Source: an uncultured Collinsella sp.
Lineage (GTDB): Bacteria > Actinomycetota > Coriobacteriia > Coriobacteriales > Coriobacteriaceae
Assembly (NCBI GenBank): GCA_900759335.1
Contig: CAAEUX010000088.1
Location: 1 to 64,000 of the forward strand
DNA length: 64,000 nucleotides
Direction: 5' to 3'
The notes under the pieces: model-generated
Databases searched by the model: none
What the model saw: only the letters and a program-made list of their open reading frames with translations
Told to the model about the DNA's origin: nothing
Shown: one piece after another, positions 7,074 to 15,127 of the stretch
Numbering within the stretch: position 1 is the stretch's first letter
Layout of the letters: each line of letters opens with the position of its first letter
Translations under genes and position numbers: made by a program

Positions 7074-9296
7074 ATGAAGATCATCAAGCGCAGCGGCACC
7101 GAGGTTACCTTTGACATCGATAAGATCGTCAATGCGATCCGCGCCGCAAACTTGGAGGTCGAGGAAGGCTCTCGCCTTACCGACCGCCAGGTGATCTATG
7201 CGGCACAAAACGTCGCCGAGGCATGTGAGAAGGCCGGCCACACCGTATCGGTCGAGGAGATCCAGGATCTGGTCGAGGACGAGATTATGCGTCTCGACTG
7301 CTACGAGGTCGCTCGCCACTACATCATCTACCGCTATGTTCAGAGCCTGAAGCGCCAAAAGAACACGACCGATGACAAGATCCTGTCGCTGATTGAGTGC
7401 AATAACGAAGAGGTCAAGCAGGAGAACTCCAACAAGAACCCGACCGTCAACTCCGTTCAGCGCGACTACATGGCCGGCGAGATTTCCAAGGACCTGACGC
7501 AGCGCGTGCTGCTGCCCCAGGAGATCGTGGATGCCCACAACGAGGGCCTGATTCACTTCCACGATTCGGACTACTTCGCCCAGCACATGCATAACTGTGA
7601 CCTGGTGAACCTGGAGGATATGCTCCAGAACGGCACCGTTATCTCGGGCACGCTGATCGAGAAGCCGCACAGCTTCTCGACTGCTTGCAATATCGCGACG
7701 CAGATTATCGCCCAGGTCGCCTCTTCCCAGTATGGCGGTCAGTCGATTTCGCTGACCCACCTGGCTCCGTTTGTCGAGGTGAGCCGTCAGAAGATTCGCG
7801 GCGAGGTTGCCCGCGAGCTCGAGGAGCTTGGCGTCTCTGCGTCTGCCGAGAAGGTCCGTGAGGTCGTTGAGGACCGTCTGCGTGACGAGATCCGTCGCGG
7901 CGTCCAGACGATTCAGTATCAGGTCGTGACCCTTATGACCACGAATGGCCAGGCGCCGTTCGTGACGGTCTTTATGTATCTCAACGAGGCCCGTACGCCT
8001 CAGGAGAAGCACGACCTTGCCATGATCGTGGAGGAGACGCTTCGCCAGCGCTACGAGGGCGTTAAGAACGAGGCCGGCGTGTGGATTACCCCGGCATTCC
8101 CCAAGCTTATCTATGTGCTCGAGGACGATAACGTTCACGAGAATTCCCCGTACTTCTACCTGACCCAGCTGGCTGCCAAGTGCACCGCCAAGCGCATGGT
8201 GCCCGACTACATCTCTGAGAAGAAGATGCGTGAGCTCAAGCTGTCTAAGGGTGAGACCGCCGGCAATGGCGATTGCTACACCTGCATGGGTTGCCGCAGC
8301 TTCCTGACGCCCGACCGTTCGGGCAACGGCTTTAACAATGTTGCCAACGCGCTGAACTATGACCCGACCAAACCTAAGTACTATGGCCGCTTTAACCAGG
8401 GTGTTGTGACCATCAACCTGCCCGATGTCGCACTGAGCTCGCATCAGGACATGGACAAGTTCTGGAAGATCTTCGACGAGCGCCTTGAGCTGTGCCATCG
8501 TGCCCTGCTGTGCCGTCATGAGCGCCTGATGGGCACGCTTTCGGATGCCGCACCGATTCTGTGGCAGTACGGCGCCCTGGCGCGCCTTAAGAAGGGCGAG
8601 ACGATCGACAAACTGCTCGTGGGCGGCTATTCCACCATCAGCCTGGGGTATGCCGGTCTGTATGAGTGCGTCAAGTACATGACGGGCCACAGCCACACCG
8701 AGAAGGAAGGCACGCCGTTTGCCATGGCCGTCATGCAGCACATGAACGACAAATGCGCCGAGTGGAAGGCCGAAAGCGATATCGACTTCTCGCTGTACGG
8801 CACCCCGCTTGAGTCGACGACCTACAAGTTCGCCAAGTGCCTGCAGCGCCGTTTTGGCATTATTCCGGGTGTGACGGACAAGGGCTACATTACCAACAGC
8901 TACCACGTCCATGTGTCCGAGGAGATTGATGCTTTCGATAAGCTCAAGTTTGAGGGCATGTTCCAGCAGCTTTCGCCGGGCGGTGCCATCTCCTACGTTG
9001 AGGTTCCTAACATGCAGGACAACCTTAAGGCTGTCATTCGCGTGATGCAGTACATCTACGACAACATCATGTATGCCGAGCTCAACACCAAGAGCGATTA
9101 CTGCCAGGTGTGCGGCTATGACGGCGAGATCAAGATTGTCGAGGATGACGGCAAGCTGGTGTGGGAGTGCCCCAACTGCGGCAACCGCGATCAGGAGAAG
9201 ATGAACGTCGCCCGTCGTACGTGCGGCTACATCGGTACCCAATTCTGGAACCAGGGTCGAACCGAGGAGATCCGCGACCGCGTGCTGCATCTCTAA
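7074..9296 (+). CDS. nrdD: Anaerobic (class III) ribonucleoside-triphosphate reductase NrdD
   Basis: A 740-residue glycyl-radical enzyme that makes dNTPs from NTPs without oxygen. Residues 1-95 form the ATP-cone (MKIIKRSGTEVTFDIDKI) that senses dATP/ATP. The catalytic barrel follows. Near the C terminus a four-cysteine zinc site (CQVCG near 677, CPNCGN near 699) precedes the glycyl-radical motif RTCGYIG with the radical glycine near 717. ATG 7074 follows AGAGGCAAGAGG; an upstream in-frame start adds ten unconserved residues. The activase nrdG follows after 427 bases that hold two long hairpins. No aerobic reductase is nearby, in keeping with an obligate anaerobe. Confidence 0.98.
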   Translation: MKIIKRSGTEVTFDIDKIVNAIRAANLEVEEGSRLTDRQVIYAAQNVAEACEKAGHTVSVEEIQDLVEDEIMRLDCYEVARHYIIYRYVQSLKRQKNTTDDKILSLIECNNEEVKQENSNKNPTVNSVQRDYMAGEISKDLTQRVLLPQEIVDAHNEGLIHFHDSDYFAQHMHNCDLVNLEDMLQNGTVISGTLIEKPHSFSTACNIATQIIAQVASSQYGGQSISLTHLAPFVEVSRQKIRGEVARELEELGVSASAEKVREVVEDRLRDEIRRGVQTIQYQVVTLMTTNGQAPFVTVFMYLNEARTPQEKHDLAMIVEETLRQRYEGVKNEAGVWITPAFPKLIYVLEDDNVHENSPYFYLTQLAAKCTAKRMVPDYISEKKMRELKLSKGETAGNGDCYTCMGCRSFLTPDRSGNGFNNVANALNYDPTKPKYYGRFNQGVVTINLPDVALSSHQDMDKFWKIFDERLELCHRALLCRHERLMGTLSDAAPILWQYGALARLKKGETIDKLLVGGYSTISLGYAGLYECVKYMTGHSHTEKEGTPFAMAVMQHMNDKCAEWKAESDIDFSLYGTPLESTTYKFAKCLQRRFGIIPGVTDKGYITNSYHVHVSEEIDAFDKLKFEGMFQQLSPGGAISYVEVPNMQDNLKAVIRVMQYIYDNIMYAELNTKSDYCQVCGYDGEIKIVEDDGKLVWECPNCGNRDQEKMNVARRTCGYIGTQFWNQGRTEEIRDRVLHL

Positions 9297-9307
9297 TACC
9301 GCTCCGG

Positions 9308-9446
9308 GGCTGAACCGAGAGGGCCGCTTGGGCATTTGCTCGCTATTTCGGACAGTCCTGCGCAAGACGAAGGCCACATTAAGTGGCCTTCTTTGCGTGC
9401 GGAACTCATATCGAGCAAAAGCCTAAGCGGCCCTCTCGGTTCAGCC
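9308..9446 (+). repeat. Long hairpin 1 between nrdD and nrdG, with an inner terminator-like stem
   Basis: Bases 9308-9333 pair with 9421-9446 over 26 positions with a single G-U. TTTGCTCG (9335-9342) pairs with CGAGCAAA (9412-9419). At the tip GAAGGCCAC-ATTAA-GTGGCCTTC-TTT (about 9369-9394) looks like a weak terminator. The element begins 11 bases after the nrdD stop. It may end most nrdD transcripts and so set the nrdD:nrdG ratio, or protect the 3' end of the mRNA. Confidence 0.7.
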
Positions 9447-9624
9447 AAGTTGACGTAGCTGAGATGCAGCATGCGGCCTGCTCACTCCTCGAAGTTCTTA
9501 GCGGAAATGAGTTGACTTGCAACAACGCTTTGCTTGTGATGACGGTTGAGCTGCAACAAAGTTTTTATTGGACCTCGAACCCTATACTCGATGTTCGCTT
9601 CGTTCATTGAGTTACCCTTTGCAT
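9447..9624. other. Spacer between the two nrdDG hairpins
   Basis: No gene is supported. A short frame starting at 9383 runs through hairpin 1 and has no ribosome binding site. A promoter for nrdG could lie here, but I cannot name one with confidence. Confidence 0.3.
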
Positions 9625-9708
9625 GAGGCCGGGACATATCGTCCCGCCCGCAGTTTCGCAGGCCGCAGGCCGAGAATGTTTGAGGACGGGATGATATGTC
9701 CCGGCCTC
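9625..9708 (+). repeat. Long hairpin 2 directly upstream of nrdG
   Basis: Bases 9625-9646 (starting GAGGCCGGGACATAT) pair with 9687-9708 over 22 positions with one G-U. The 40-base loop includes CGCAGGCCGCAGG. The right arm ends 15 bases before the nrdG start, leaving the GGGAGAG ribosome binding site just outside, so folding may influence translation of nrdG. The arms carry GGGACA/TGTCCC, also found in the hairpin at 15932. Confidence 0.65.
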
Positions 9709-9723
9709 CCGGGAGAGTTACCT

Positions 9724-10305
9724 ATGAACTACGCGAACATTAAGTATTTCGACATTGCTGATGGGGAAGGTGTTCGTACTTCTCTGTTTGTGAGCGGGTG
9801 CCGTCGTGGGTGCAAGAATTGCTTTAACTCCGTCGCGTGGGACTTTGCCGCGGGTGAACCGTTCGACCGTGCCGTCGAGGACAAGATTATCGAGAGTCTC
9901 GACCATCCCTTTATTGATGGCCTGACGATTCTGGGCGGCGAGCCTATGGAGCCCGAGAATCAGGCGGGTCTCGTTGACTTTATCGAACGCGCGCGTGCGG
10001 CCTATCCTGTGGAGTCGGGGAAGACCATTTGGTGCTTTACTGGCGACGTGCTCGAGGAGCTTATGCCGGGCGGCCGTCATCATACCGAAGTGACGGACCG
10101 TATCCTTGCCTGCCTCGATATGTTGGTGGACGGCCCGTTCGTTCAAGACCTGCACGATATCTCCTTGCGTTTTAGGGGTTCGAGTAATCAGCGGGTGATC
10201 GACATGAACGCCACGCGCGCTCGTGCCGCGCGTGAGGGCGTTGCGCTGTGCGATGCTGTGGAGCTTTGGCGAGACGATCCGGTCTATTCGACCCATACTA
10301 TGTAG
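9724..10305 (+). CDS. nrdG: Anaerobic ribonucleotide reductase activating protein NrdG
   Basis: A 193-residue radical-SAM activase that installs the glycyl radical on NrdD using S-adenosylmethionine and reduced flavodoxin or ferredoxin. The [4Fe-4S]-binding cysteines are in CRRGCKNC (residues about 26, 30 and 33), the CxxxCxxC radical-SAM motif. Further motifs are DGLTILGGEPM and the C-terminal DGPFVQDLHD and RFRGSSNQRVID, typical of NrdG. ATG 9724 follows GGGAGAGTTACCT. It shares direction with nrdD but is set apart by two hairpins. Confidence 0.96.
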   Translation: MNYANIKYFDIADGEGVRTSLFVSGCRRGCKNCFNSVAWDFAAGEPFDRAVEDKIIESLDHPFIDGLTILGGEPMEPENQAGLVDFIERARAAYPVESGKTIWCFTGDVLEELMPGGRHHTEVTDRILACLDMLVDGPFVQDLHDISLRFRGSSNQRVIDMNATRARAAREGVALCDAVELWRDDPVYSTHTM

Positions 10306-10371
10306 CTCGTGGCCGATGCCGGAGGGCGTGGTACCATAGCGCGAACGCAAAATCGGAAGAGTGAGGCCCAG

Positions 10372-10929
10372 ATGGTCGATCAGGAAAAAGTTGAGACCGC
10401 CATAAAGCTGTTGCTTGAGGGCATAGGCGAGGACCCAACTCGTGAGGGCCTGCTGGAGACGCCGGCACGCGTCGCCCGTATGTATGGCGAGATTGCCGGC
10501 GGCATGGACCAGAGCGCCGAGGAGCACCTGTCCAAAACTTTTGCCGTCGCTTCGAACGATTTAGTTATCGAGCGCGACATTACGTTTTACTCGCTGTGCG
10601 AGCACCATCTACTGCCGTTTTATGGTAAGGCTGCGATCGGCTATATCCCTAACGGTCGCGTGGCGGGTCTGTCTAAGCTTGCTCGCACGGTTGAGGTCTA
10701 TGCCCGCCGACTGCAGCTGCAGGAGCAGCTGTGTGCACAGGTTGCCGATGCCCTCATGGATTATCTTGCTCCCCAAGGAGCGATCGTGCTGATGGAAGCC
10801 GAGCATATGTGCATGACCATGCGCGGCGTGCAAAAGCCCGGTACCAAGACCGTGACGCTTGCTCGTCGCGGCGTCTTTGAGACCGATCCGTTGCTCGAGG
10901 AGCGATTCTTTAGGATGATGGGCCGCTAA
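10372..10929 (+). CDS. folE: GTP cyclohydrolase I
   Basis: A 185-residue enzyme converting GTP to 7,8-dihydroneopterin triphosphate, the entry to folate (or queuosine-type) pterins. The signature SLCEHHLLPFYGKAAIGYIP (residues about 75-95) carries the zinc cysteine and the catalytic histidines, and the second zinc cysteine is in EHMCMTMRGV. Length and motifs fit type IA FolE. ATG 10372 follows GAAGAGTGAGGCCCAG. The HD protein starts 3 bases after the stop and folB follows, so the three likely form a pterin operon. Confidence 0.97.
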   Translation: MVDQEKVETAIKLLLEGIGEDPTREGLLETPARVARMYGEIAGGMDQSAEEHLSKTFAVASNDLVIERDITFYSLCEHHLLPFYGKAAIGYIPNGRVAGLSKLARTVEVYARRLQLQEQLCAQVADALMDYLAPQGAIVLMEAEHMCMTMRGVQKPGTKTVTLARRGVFETDPLLEERFFRMMGR

Positions 10930-10931
10930 CC

Positions 10932-11513
10932 ATGAGGGTCGTCAACGACTTTGCATCGAAGACCGATGAGGGGACGCCGCGTCGCGGCTTTATGGCTTCG
11001 GGCCTGACTCCCTTTGGTGCCATGCCTCGCATTGATTTCATCTGTGCCAACGGGCTGTTCCGGCGGCACCTGGGCAACATTGCACAGTTGGAATCGGGGC
11101 GCATCTTTTGCCGCCACGGTATCGACCATCTGCTGGATGTCGCCCGTATTATGTGGCTCAAGAATCTCGAGGAAGAGTTCGGATTTGACCGCGAGGTCAT
11201 CTACGCCACGGCACTTCTTCACGATATCGGCAAAGATGAACAGTATGAATCGGGTATATCCCATGATGTTGCAAGCGAACGCGTCGCTGATGCGATTCTT
11301 GGCGGCATGCCCGAAGACGTGGCGTTTGAGCCGGCAGATGCCGCAGCCATTAAGACGGCCATTCTGGGCCATCGAAAGCTGCGCGTGAACAGCCAGCCGC
11401 TCGAGCGTCTGCTTTATGCAGCCGACAAAGCGTCGCGCGCCTGTTTTGCATGCCCCGCGCGCAATGCTTGCAACTGGAGCGATGATAAAAAGAACCTGTC
11501 GATTCGCGTGTAG
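10932..11513 (+). CDS. HD-domain phosphohydrolase in the folate operon
   Basis: A 193-residue HD-superfamily protein. The metal-binding residues are visible as RHGIDH, LLHDIGKDEQYESGISHD (HD near 97-98) and LYAADKASR. The C terminus has a CFACPARNAC patch of four cysteines that may bind metal. It sits between folE and folB with 2-base spacing, at the place where the unassigned step from dihydroneopterin triphosphate to dihydroneopterin is needed. A role in that dephosphorylation is my inference from position only. The ATG at 10932 lacks a strong ribosome binding site, so translation is probably coupled to folE. An internal ATG at 11022 is possible. Confidence 0.75.
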   Translation: MRVVNDFASKTDEGTPRRGFMASGLTPFGAMPRIDFICANGLFRRHLGNIAQLESGRIFCRHGIDHLLDVARIMWLKNLEEEFGFDREVIYATALLHDIGKDEQYESGISHDVASERVADAILGGMPEDVAFEPADAAAIKTAILGHRKLRVNSQPLERLLYAADKASRACFACPARNACNWSDDKKNLSIRV

Positions 11514-11556
11514 TTAGTTTGCGCGGTCGGGGTTCTAAACGAAGGAGACGATCGCG

Positions 11557-12042
11557 ATGAGCAACAAGAAACTGCCCGAGAATGCAACCAAGACTGAAGG
11601 CGCCGAGCTCGCCCGCCGTGGAAGGGGCGAAATATCCACCGCAACGGCGGTGCCCCACGTGAGCTATGACGATCTGCGCCATGCCGACCGCATTACTATC
11701 GACGGTCTCGAGGTCTTTGCCAATCACGGCGTGTATCCCGAAGAGAACGCGCTGGGCCAGAAGTTCATCGTGTCCTTGGTGCTCTATGCCGACCTGCGTG
11801 CAGCGGGGGAGCACGATAACCTGGACGCCTCGATTGACTACGGCTCGGTGTGCCACGATGTCGATGGCTATCTGCGCGAGCATACGTTTAAACTCATCGA
11901 GGCCGCAGCCGAGGGTGTGGCCCAGATGCTGCTGCGTCGTTATCCCTTGCTGCTTGGTGTGCGCATAAAGCTCGATAAGCCGTGGGCGCCCGTCGGTCTT
12001 CCCTTGACAAGCTGCGGTGTCGAGATCGAGCGCGTGCGCTAA
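11557..12042 (+). CDS. folB: Dihydroneopterin aldolase
   Basis: A 161-residue protein whose last 120 residues match FolB, which cleaves 7,8-dihydroneopterin to 6-hydroxymethyl-dihydropterin and glycolaldehyde. Diagnostic stretches are ITIDGLEVFANHGVYPEEN, DNLDASIDYGSVC, LIEAAAEGVAQMLL and a C-terminal catalytic-lysine region KLDKPWAP. About 40 N-terminal residues, rich in charged amino acids, are an extension not needed for the fold. ATG 11557 follows GAAGGAGACGATCGCG. FolK and FolP are not found next to it. Confidence 0.93.
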   Translation: MSNKKLPENATKTEGAELARRGRGEISTATAVPHVSYDDLRHADRITIDGLEVFANHGVYPEENALGQKFIVSLVLYADLRAAGEHDNLDASIDYGSVCHDVDGYLREHTFKLIEAAAEGVAQMLLRRYPLLLGVRIKLDKPWAPVGLPLTSCGVEIERVR

Positions 12043-12048
12043 CCGGTT

Positions 12049-12825
12049 CTAATACGTCTCTATGGGTGGCTGCTTGAGCCGCTGCGACAGCGCTCTATTG
12101 TTGGGGCAGTACGTGTCGAGCAGGGCGTGAAACCGCTGATTGTGGCTTGGCTCGAGCAAGTGGACGAGCTCGTGGGCGACAACCATGTCGAGGCATTCGA
12201 CGGGGTAGCCGGCAAGTTCTCGTGCGATGCGAATGGCGCCGGATTTGGGCGTGCACGAGCCCCAACGCGTTTTCATGCTGCGTACGGAAACGCGGGAAAC
12301 GGAGACGCCCATTGCGATTTCGTACGCGTGCAAAATATCGCGCAGCGCCGATGTGACCTCGGACGTATAGAGCTGGTCGATATGGACTTGGAGCTCGTCG
12401 GACGTTAGGCCGTCGAGGATTGCGCGCCGCTTGGCCTGTGGGCCTCCGTTCGATTCGTCGGTACCCATAAAACTTGCGAAGGTGGCCTGTTTGGGTCGCG
12501 GTGCGGGTGATGCAAAGTTGTGATCGAGTGCGTCCTGTACCGTGATGGGCTTGCCCCAAAGCGCAATGATCGAGAGGGGACTGAGCGGTTCTCGCGCCGT
12601 CGCCTGACGTTGTTCGCGCTGGGCAAGTCGGCTGATAATCCAGCCGTTGTTGCGCTTTACAAACGCTTCGATACGCTCGCGGCTGGCGTCGAGCGGTGCG
12701 CTGGCGTGGACCTCACCGCTCGATGTGACGCGCAGGTTGAAGTTCTTGACGCGCTTTTTGGTAACGACGACGGGGATGGGCATCCCATCCGGTCGGGGTA
12801 GGAAAATCGTAAATTGCTGCGTCAA
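12049..12825 (-). CDS. YgjP-like (M48/DUF45) zinc metallopeptidase
   Basis: A 258-residue protein of the YgjP/DUF45 metal-dependent hydrolase family. The zinc motif HELVHLLEPSH (histidines near 218, 222 and 228) follows the family hallmark TRWGSCTPKSGAIRIARELAG. I prefer a TTG start at 12825, because AAAGGA lies in front of it. Longer in-frame starts at 12888 or 12858 would translate through the perfect inverted repeat at 12849-12882. The gene runs convergent to folB, with 6 bases between stops. Physiological substrate unknown. Confidence 0.85.
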   Translation of the reverse strand: MTQQFTIFLPRPDGMPIPVVVTKKRVKNFNLRVTSSGEVHASAPLDASRERIEAFVKRNNGWIISRLAQREQRQATAREPLSPLSIIALWGKPITVQDALDHNFASPAPRPKQATFASFMGTDESNGGPQAKRRAILDGLTSDELQVHIDQLYTSEVTSALRDILHAYEIAMGVSVSRVSVRSMKTRWGSCTPKSGAIRIARELAGYPVECLDMVVAHELVHLLEPSHNQRFHALLDTYCPNNRALSQRLKQPPIETY

Positions 12826-12848
12826 AAGTTGTCCTTTGGATTGGGGAC

Positions 12849-12882
12849 GGGCCGGCATGTCGATCGCTCGGCATGCCGGCCC
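12849..12882. repeat. Inverted repeat between peptidase genes
   Basis: GGGCCGGCATG and CATGCCGGCCC are perfect 11-bp arms around a 12-base loop. It lies 17 bases behind the dipeptidase stop on the minus strand and just upstream of the metallopeptidase start. No T-run follows on the minus strand. Confidence 0.6.
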
Positions 12883-12899
12883 GCTCAAGGGATGTGAAA

Positions 12900-13913
12900 T
12901 TAATAACGCTCAAAGAAGGCAAGCGCGTTGTCGCTGCAGAGCTTTTGCATCACGGTCTTGCCAAAGTGCTTGGAGAGCATGTTCTGGAATTCGGGCATCT
13001 TGCTGGCATCGGAGAGGAAGTCGGGTACCTTGGCGCCGTCCCAGTCGCCGCCGAGCGCGATGACATCTTCGCCGCCCAGGTCGAGCCAGTGTTCGATATG
13101 GGCTGCCAGCTGGTCGAAGGTGACATCTGCGGCGGTCTCGTCGGTTGCTTCGTTGGAGAGGAACTCGCTGCAGTAGTTGAGGCCGACGATGCCACCCATG
13201 TCGCGAATGGTGCGGAACTGGTCGTCGGTGAGGTTGCGCTTGACGCCGCAGACGGTACGGGAGTTGGAGTGGCTGGCGACGAAGGGGCGCGTGGCATGGG
13301 CGACAACCTCGTCAAAGCACTCATCGTTGAGGTGGGAGACGTCGAGCACCATGCCGGCGTGTTCCATCTGCGTAAGCGCCTCGATGCCGGCGGCGGTGAG
13401 GCCGGCGTGGGTGTCGTGGCCGCTCGCGAGCGGTCCCTGCGCGTTCCAGCTGAGTGATGACATGAGTACGCCCAGGCTCTTGAGCACCTCGATCAGTGCG
13501 GGGTCCTCGGCAAAAAACGTGGCGTTTTCGATGGTGTGGATGCAGGCGACCTTGCCGTCTTTGAGCGCGGGGCGAATGTCAGCGGCGCTGCGTACGTTGA
13601 CCATGCGGTCGTGGTTGAGCATTGCCTGGCCGCTCATATGCGCCATGATTTGCGCCTGGAAGCGCGCGGCGTGGGCGGTGGGAATCTCGTCGGGGACAAA
13701 CGTGGCGAAGCACTGTGCCCACGGCGTGTTGCCGATCTTTGCGAGCGAGATGGCGCAAGCGTTGCCCTCGATGAGGTCGAAATCTTGCGGATGCGTTTCG
13801 TCGCCGGGGAAATAACCGTCGGTGCCGGCGGTAAAGCGCAGGTCAAGATCGAGTGTGGCCCAGCCGATTCGGTCGGCGGTGTCGCAGTGCAAGTCAAATA
13901 CGGGATATGCCAT
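12900..13913 (-). CDS. Membrane dipeptidase family (peptidase M19)
   Basis: A 337-residue zinc dipeptidase of the renal dipeptidase family. Metal ligands are visible in DLHCDTAD (residues 7-14), the glutamate in HTIENATFF, and the histidines in DVSHLNDE and VASHSNSR. No signal peptide is present, so it should be cytosolic and hydrolyse dipeptides, possibly including D-residues. ATG 13913 follows CCGGAGGAACC; an upstream in-frame ATG at 13943 overlaps the binding site. Confidence 0.92.
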   Translation of the reverse strand: MAYPVFDLHCDTADRIGWATLDLDLRFTAGTDGYFPGDETHPQDFDLIEGNACAISLAKIGNTPWAQCFATFVPDEIPTAHAARFQAQIMAHMSGQAMLNHDRMVNVRSAADIRPALKDGKVACIHTIENATFFAEDPALIEVLKSLGVLMSSLSWNAQGPLASGHDTHAGLTAAGIEALTQMEHAGMVLDVSHLNDECFDEVVAHATRPFVASHSNSRTVCGVKRNLTDDQFRTIRDMGGIVGLNYCSEFLSNEATDETAADVTFDQLAAHIEHWLDLGGEDVIALGGDWDGAKVPDFLSDASKMPEFQNMLSKHFGKTVMQKLCSDNALAFFERY

Positions 13914-14033
13914 GGTTCCTCCGGTTGCAGCGTTTCTTTGCAAACTGCCTTTGAATTGTATGACTAGGGTATAGTTAGCGCCATATGTTCATGGCGGCTC
14001 GCGTTGTGTGCCGCCCTTATTACGGAGGTTACC

Positions 14034-14462
14034 ATGTCCAACCAGGGCAAGAAGGTTAAGACCCATTATCGTGGTACGCTCGACGACGGCACGCAGTTCG
14101 ATAGCTCCTACGATCGCGGCGAGCCGCTGGAGTTCACCTGCGGTGCCGGTCAGATGATCAAGGGCTTCGACGCCGCTGTTGTCGACATGCAGGTGGGCGA
14201 GAAGAAGACCGTGCACATTCCTGCTGTCGATGCCTACGGCGAGCACAATCCCGAGATGGTTATTACCTTCCCGGCCGAACAGGTTCCCAACATCGAGCAG
14301 ATCGAGAAGGGCATGAAGCTCTTCTTGTCCACGCCGAGCGGTATGCCCGTCCCCGCCGTGGTCATCGACGTAACGCCCGAGGCCGTGACGCTCGACGCCA
14401 ACCACGAGCTCGCCGGCAAGGACCTCAACTTTGATATCGAGCTCGTCGAGGTCGAGGGTTAG
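14034..14462 (+). CDS. SlyD-like FKBP-type peptidyl-prolyl isomerase
   Basis: A 142-residue two-domain FKBP. The FKBP core is seen in HYRGTLDDGTQFDSSY and the GQMIKGFDAAVVDMQVGEKK segment. Residues about 70-120, starting with AYGEHNPEM, are the insert-in-flap chaperone domain that marks the SlyD branch. The histidine- and cysteine-rich nickel-binding tail of E. coli SlyD is absent. ATG 14034 follows TACGGAGGTTACC. The UreE-like gene begins 3 bases after the stop, so the two are an operon, perhaps for nickel protein maturation. Confidence 0.92.
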   Translation: MSNQGKKVKTHYRGTLDDGTQFDSSYDRGEPLEFTCGAGQMIKGFDAAVVDMQVGEKKTVHIPAVDAYGEHNPEMVITFPAEQVPNIEQIEKGMKLFLSTPSGMPVPAVVIDVTPEAVTLDANHELAGKDLNFDIELVEVEG

Positions 14463-14465
14463 AGT

Positions 14466-15044
14466 ATGCCTGAACGCTTGGTTTCGACGACATGCTTGGG
14501 AAATCTCAACGATCCGTCCTATGAACTTCTGCTTCGCCGGAAGCTGGGCGGCGTCTTTGAAGTTGACGATCTGCTGCTCGATTGGGGCCAGGCTGATGTA
14601 TGCGCGTTTGTGGGCGTGACGGAGCTGGGGCGTACGGTCGATGTTCGGCTGGATACTGCCGACGGCGGTCGTCTTGTCGACGGCGACGTGCTCGCCGTCG
14701 ACCGTTCGGGCGTGGTGCCCGTGGCGGTTGTCGTGCGCCTGCGCAGCGCCGAGGTTTATTTGGTCGAAGTTGACCGCATGGACCCGATTGCGCTCGCGCA
14801 TGCGTGCTGGGAGATCGGCAATATGCATGCGCCGCTTTTTCGAGGCGATTCGGACGAGCATACCGTGCGCATGTATACGCCGGTGCAGCCTGTTTTGGGC
14901 CGCATGCTCCGGGGCGTCGAGGGCGTTCGGCTCTCGACGGTTACCCGTGAACTCGATTCGGACCGGCGCTTTGCGTCGAGTGCGGCGGATGCCGTTGTGA
15001 GTATGGCTCCAGACTTTACGATCGTAAAGAAGGCGCGCGGTTAA
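14466..15044 (+). CDS. UreE-like metallochaperone domain protein
   Basis: A 192-residue protein resembling the urease accessory protein UreE. The N-terminal half is a beta-rich domain with DGGRLVDGDVLAVD, and the C-terminal half has the UreE-type helix DPIALAHACWEIGNMHAPLF followed by YTPVQPVLGRMLRGV. The central histidine of UreE (normally in GNRH) is retained as GNMH. There is no histidine-rich tail and no urease gene in this window. Coupled to a SlyD-like isomerase, it may deliver nickel to another enzyme such as a hydrogenase. This is inference from family and position. Confidence 0.72.
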   Translation: MPERLVSTTCLGNLNDPSYELLLRRKLGGVFEVDDLLLDWGQADVCAFVGVTELGRTVDVRLDTADGGRLVDGDVLAVDRSGVVPVAVVVRLRSAEVYLVEVDRMDPIALAHACWEIGNMHAPLFRGDSDEHTVRMYTPVQPVLGRMLRGVEGVRLSTVTRELDSDRRFASSAADAVVSMAPDFTIVKKARG

Positions 15045-15057
15045 CGTGCGTATAAGT

Positions 15058-15103
15058 AAGACGGACTTTGAGAGGCAACTATTCAAAGTCCGTCTTTCTG
15101 TTG
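15058..15103 (+). terminator. Terminator after the UreE-like gene
   Basis: AAGACGGACTTTGA and TCAAAGTCCGTCTT are perfect 14-bp arms around an 11-base loop, followed by a short T-rich end. Confidence 0.8.
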
Positions 15104-15127
15104 ATGAGATGCTGTGGGGGAAAGCAT

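Noticed and set aside
7050..9377. Long minus-strand open frame opposite nrdD
   Set aside because: Its length follows from the GC-rich third positions of nrdD, there is no ribosome binding site, and the translation (many Leu, Val, His, Asp, Gly) matches no family.
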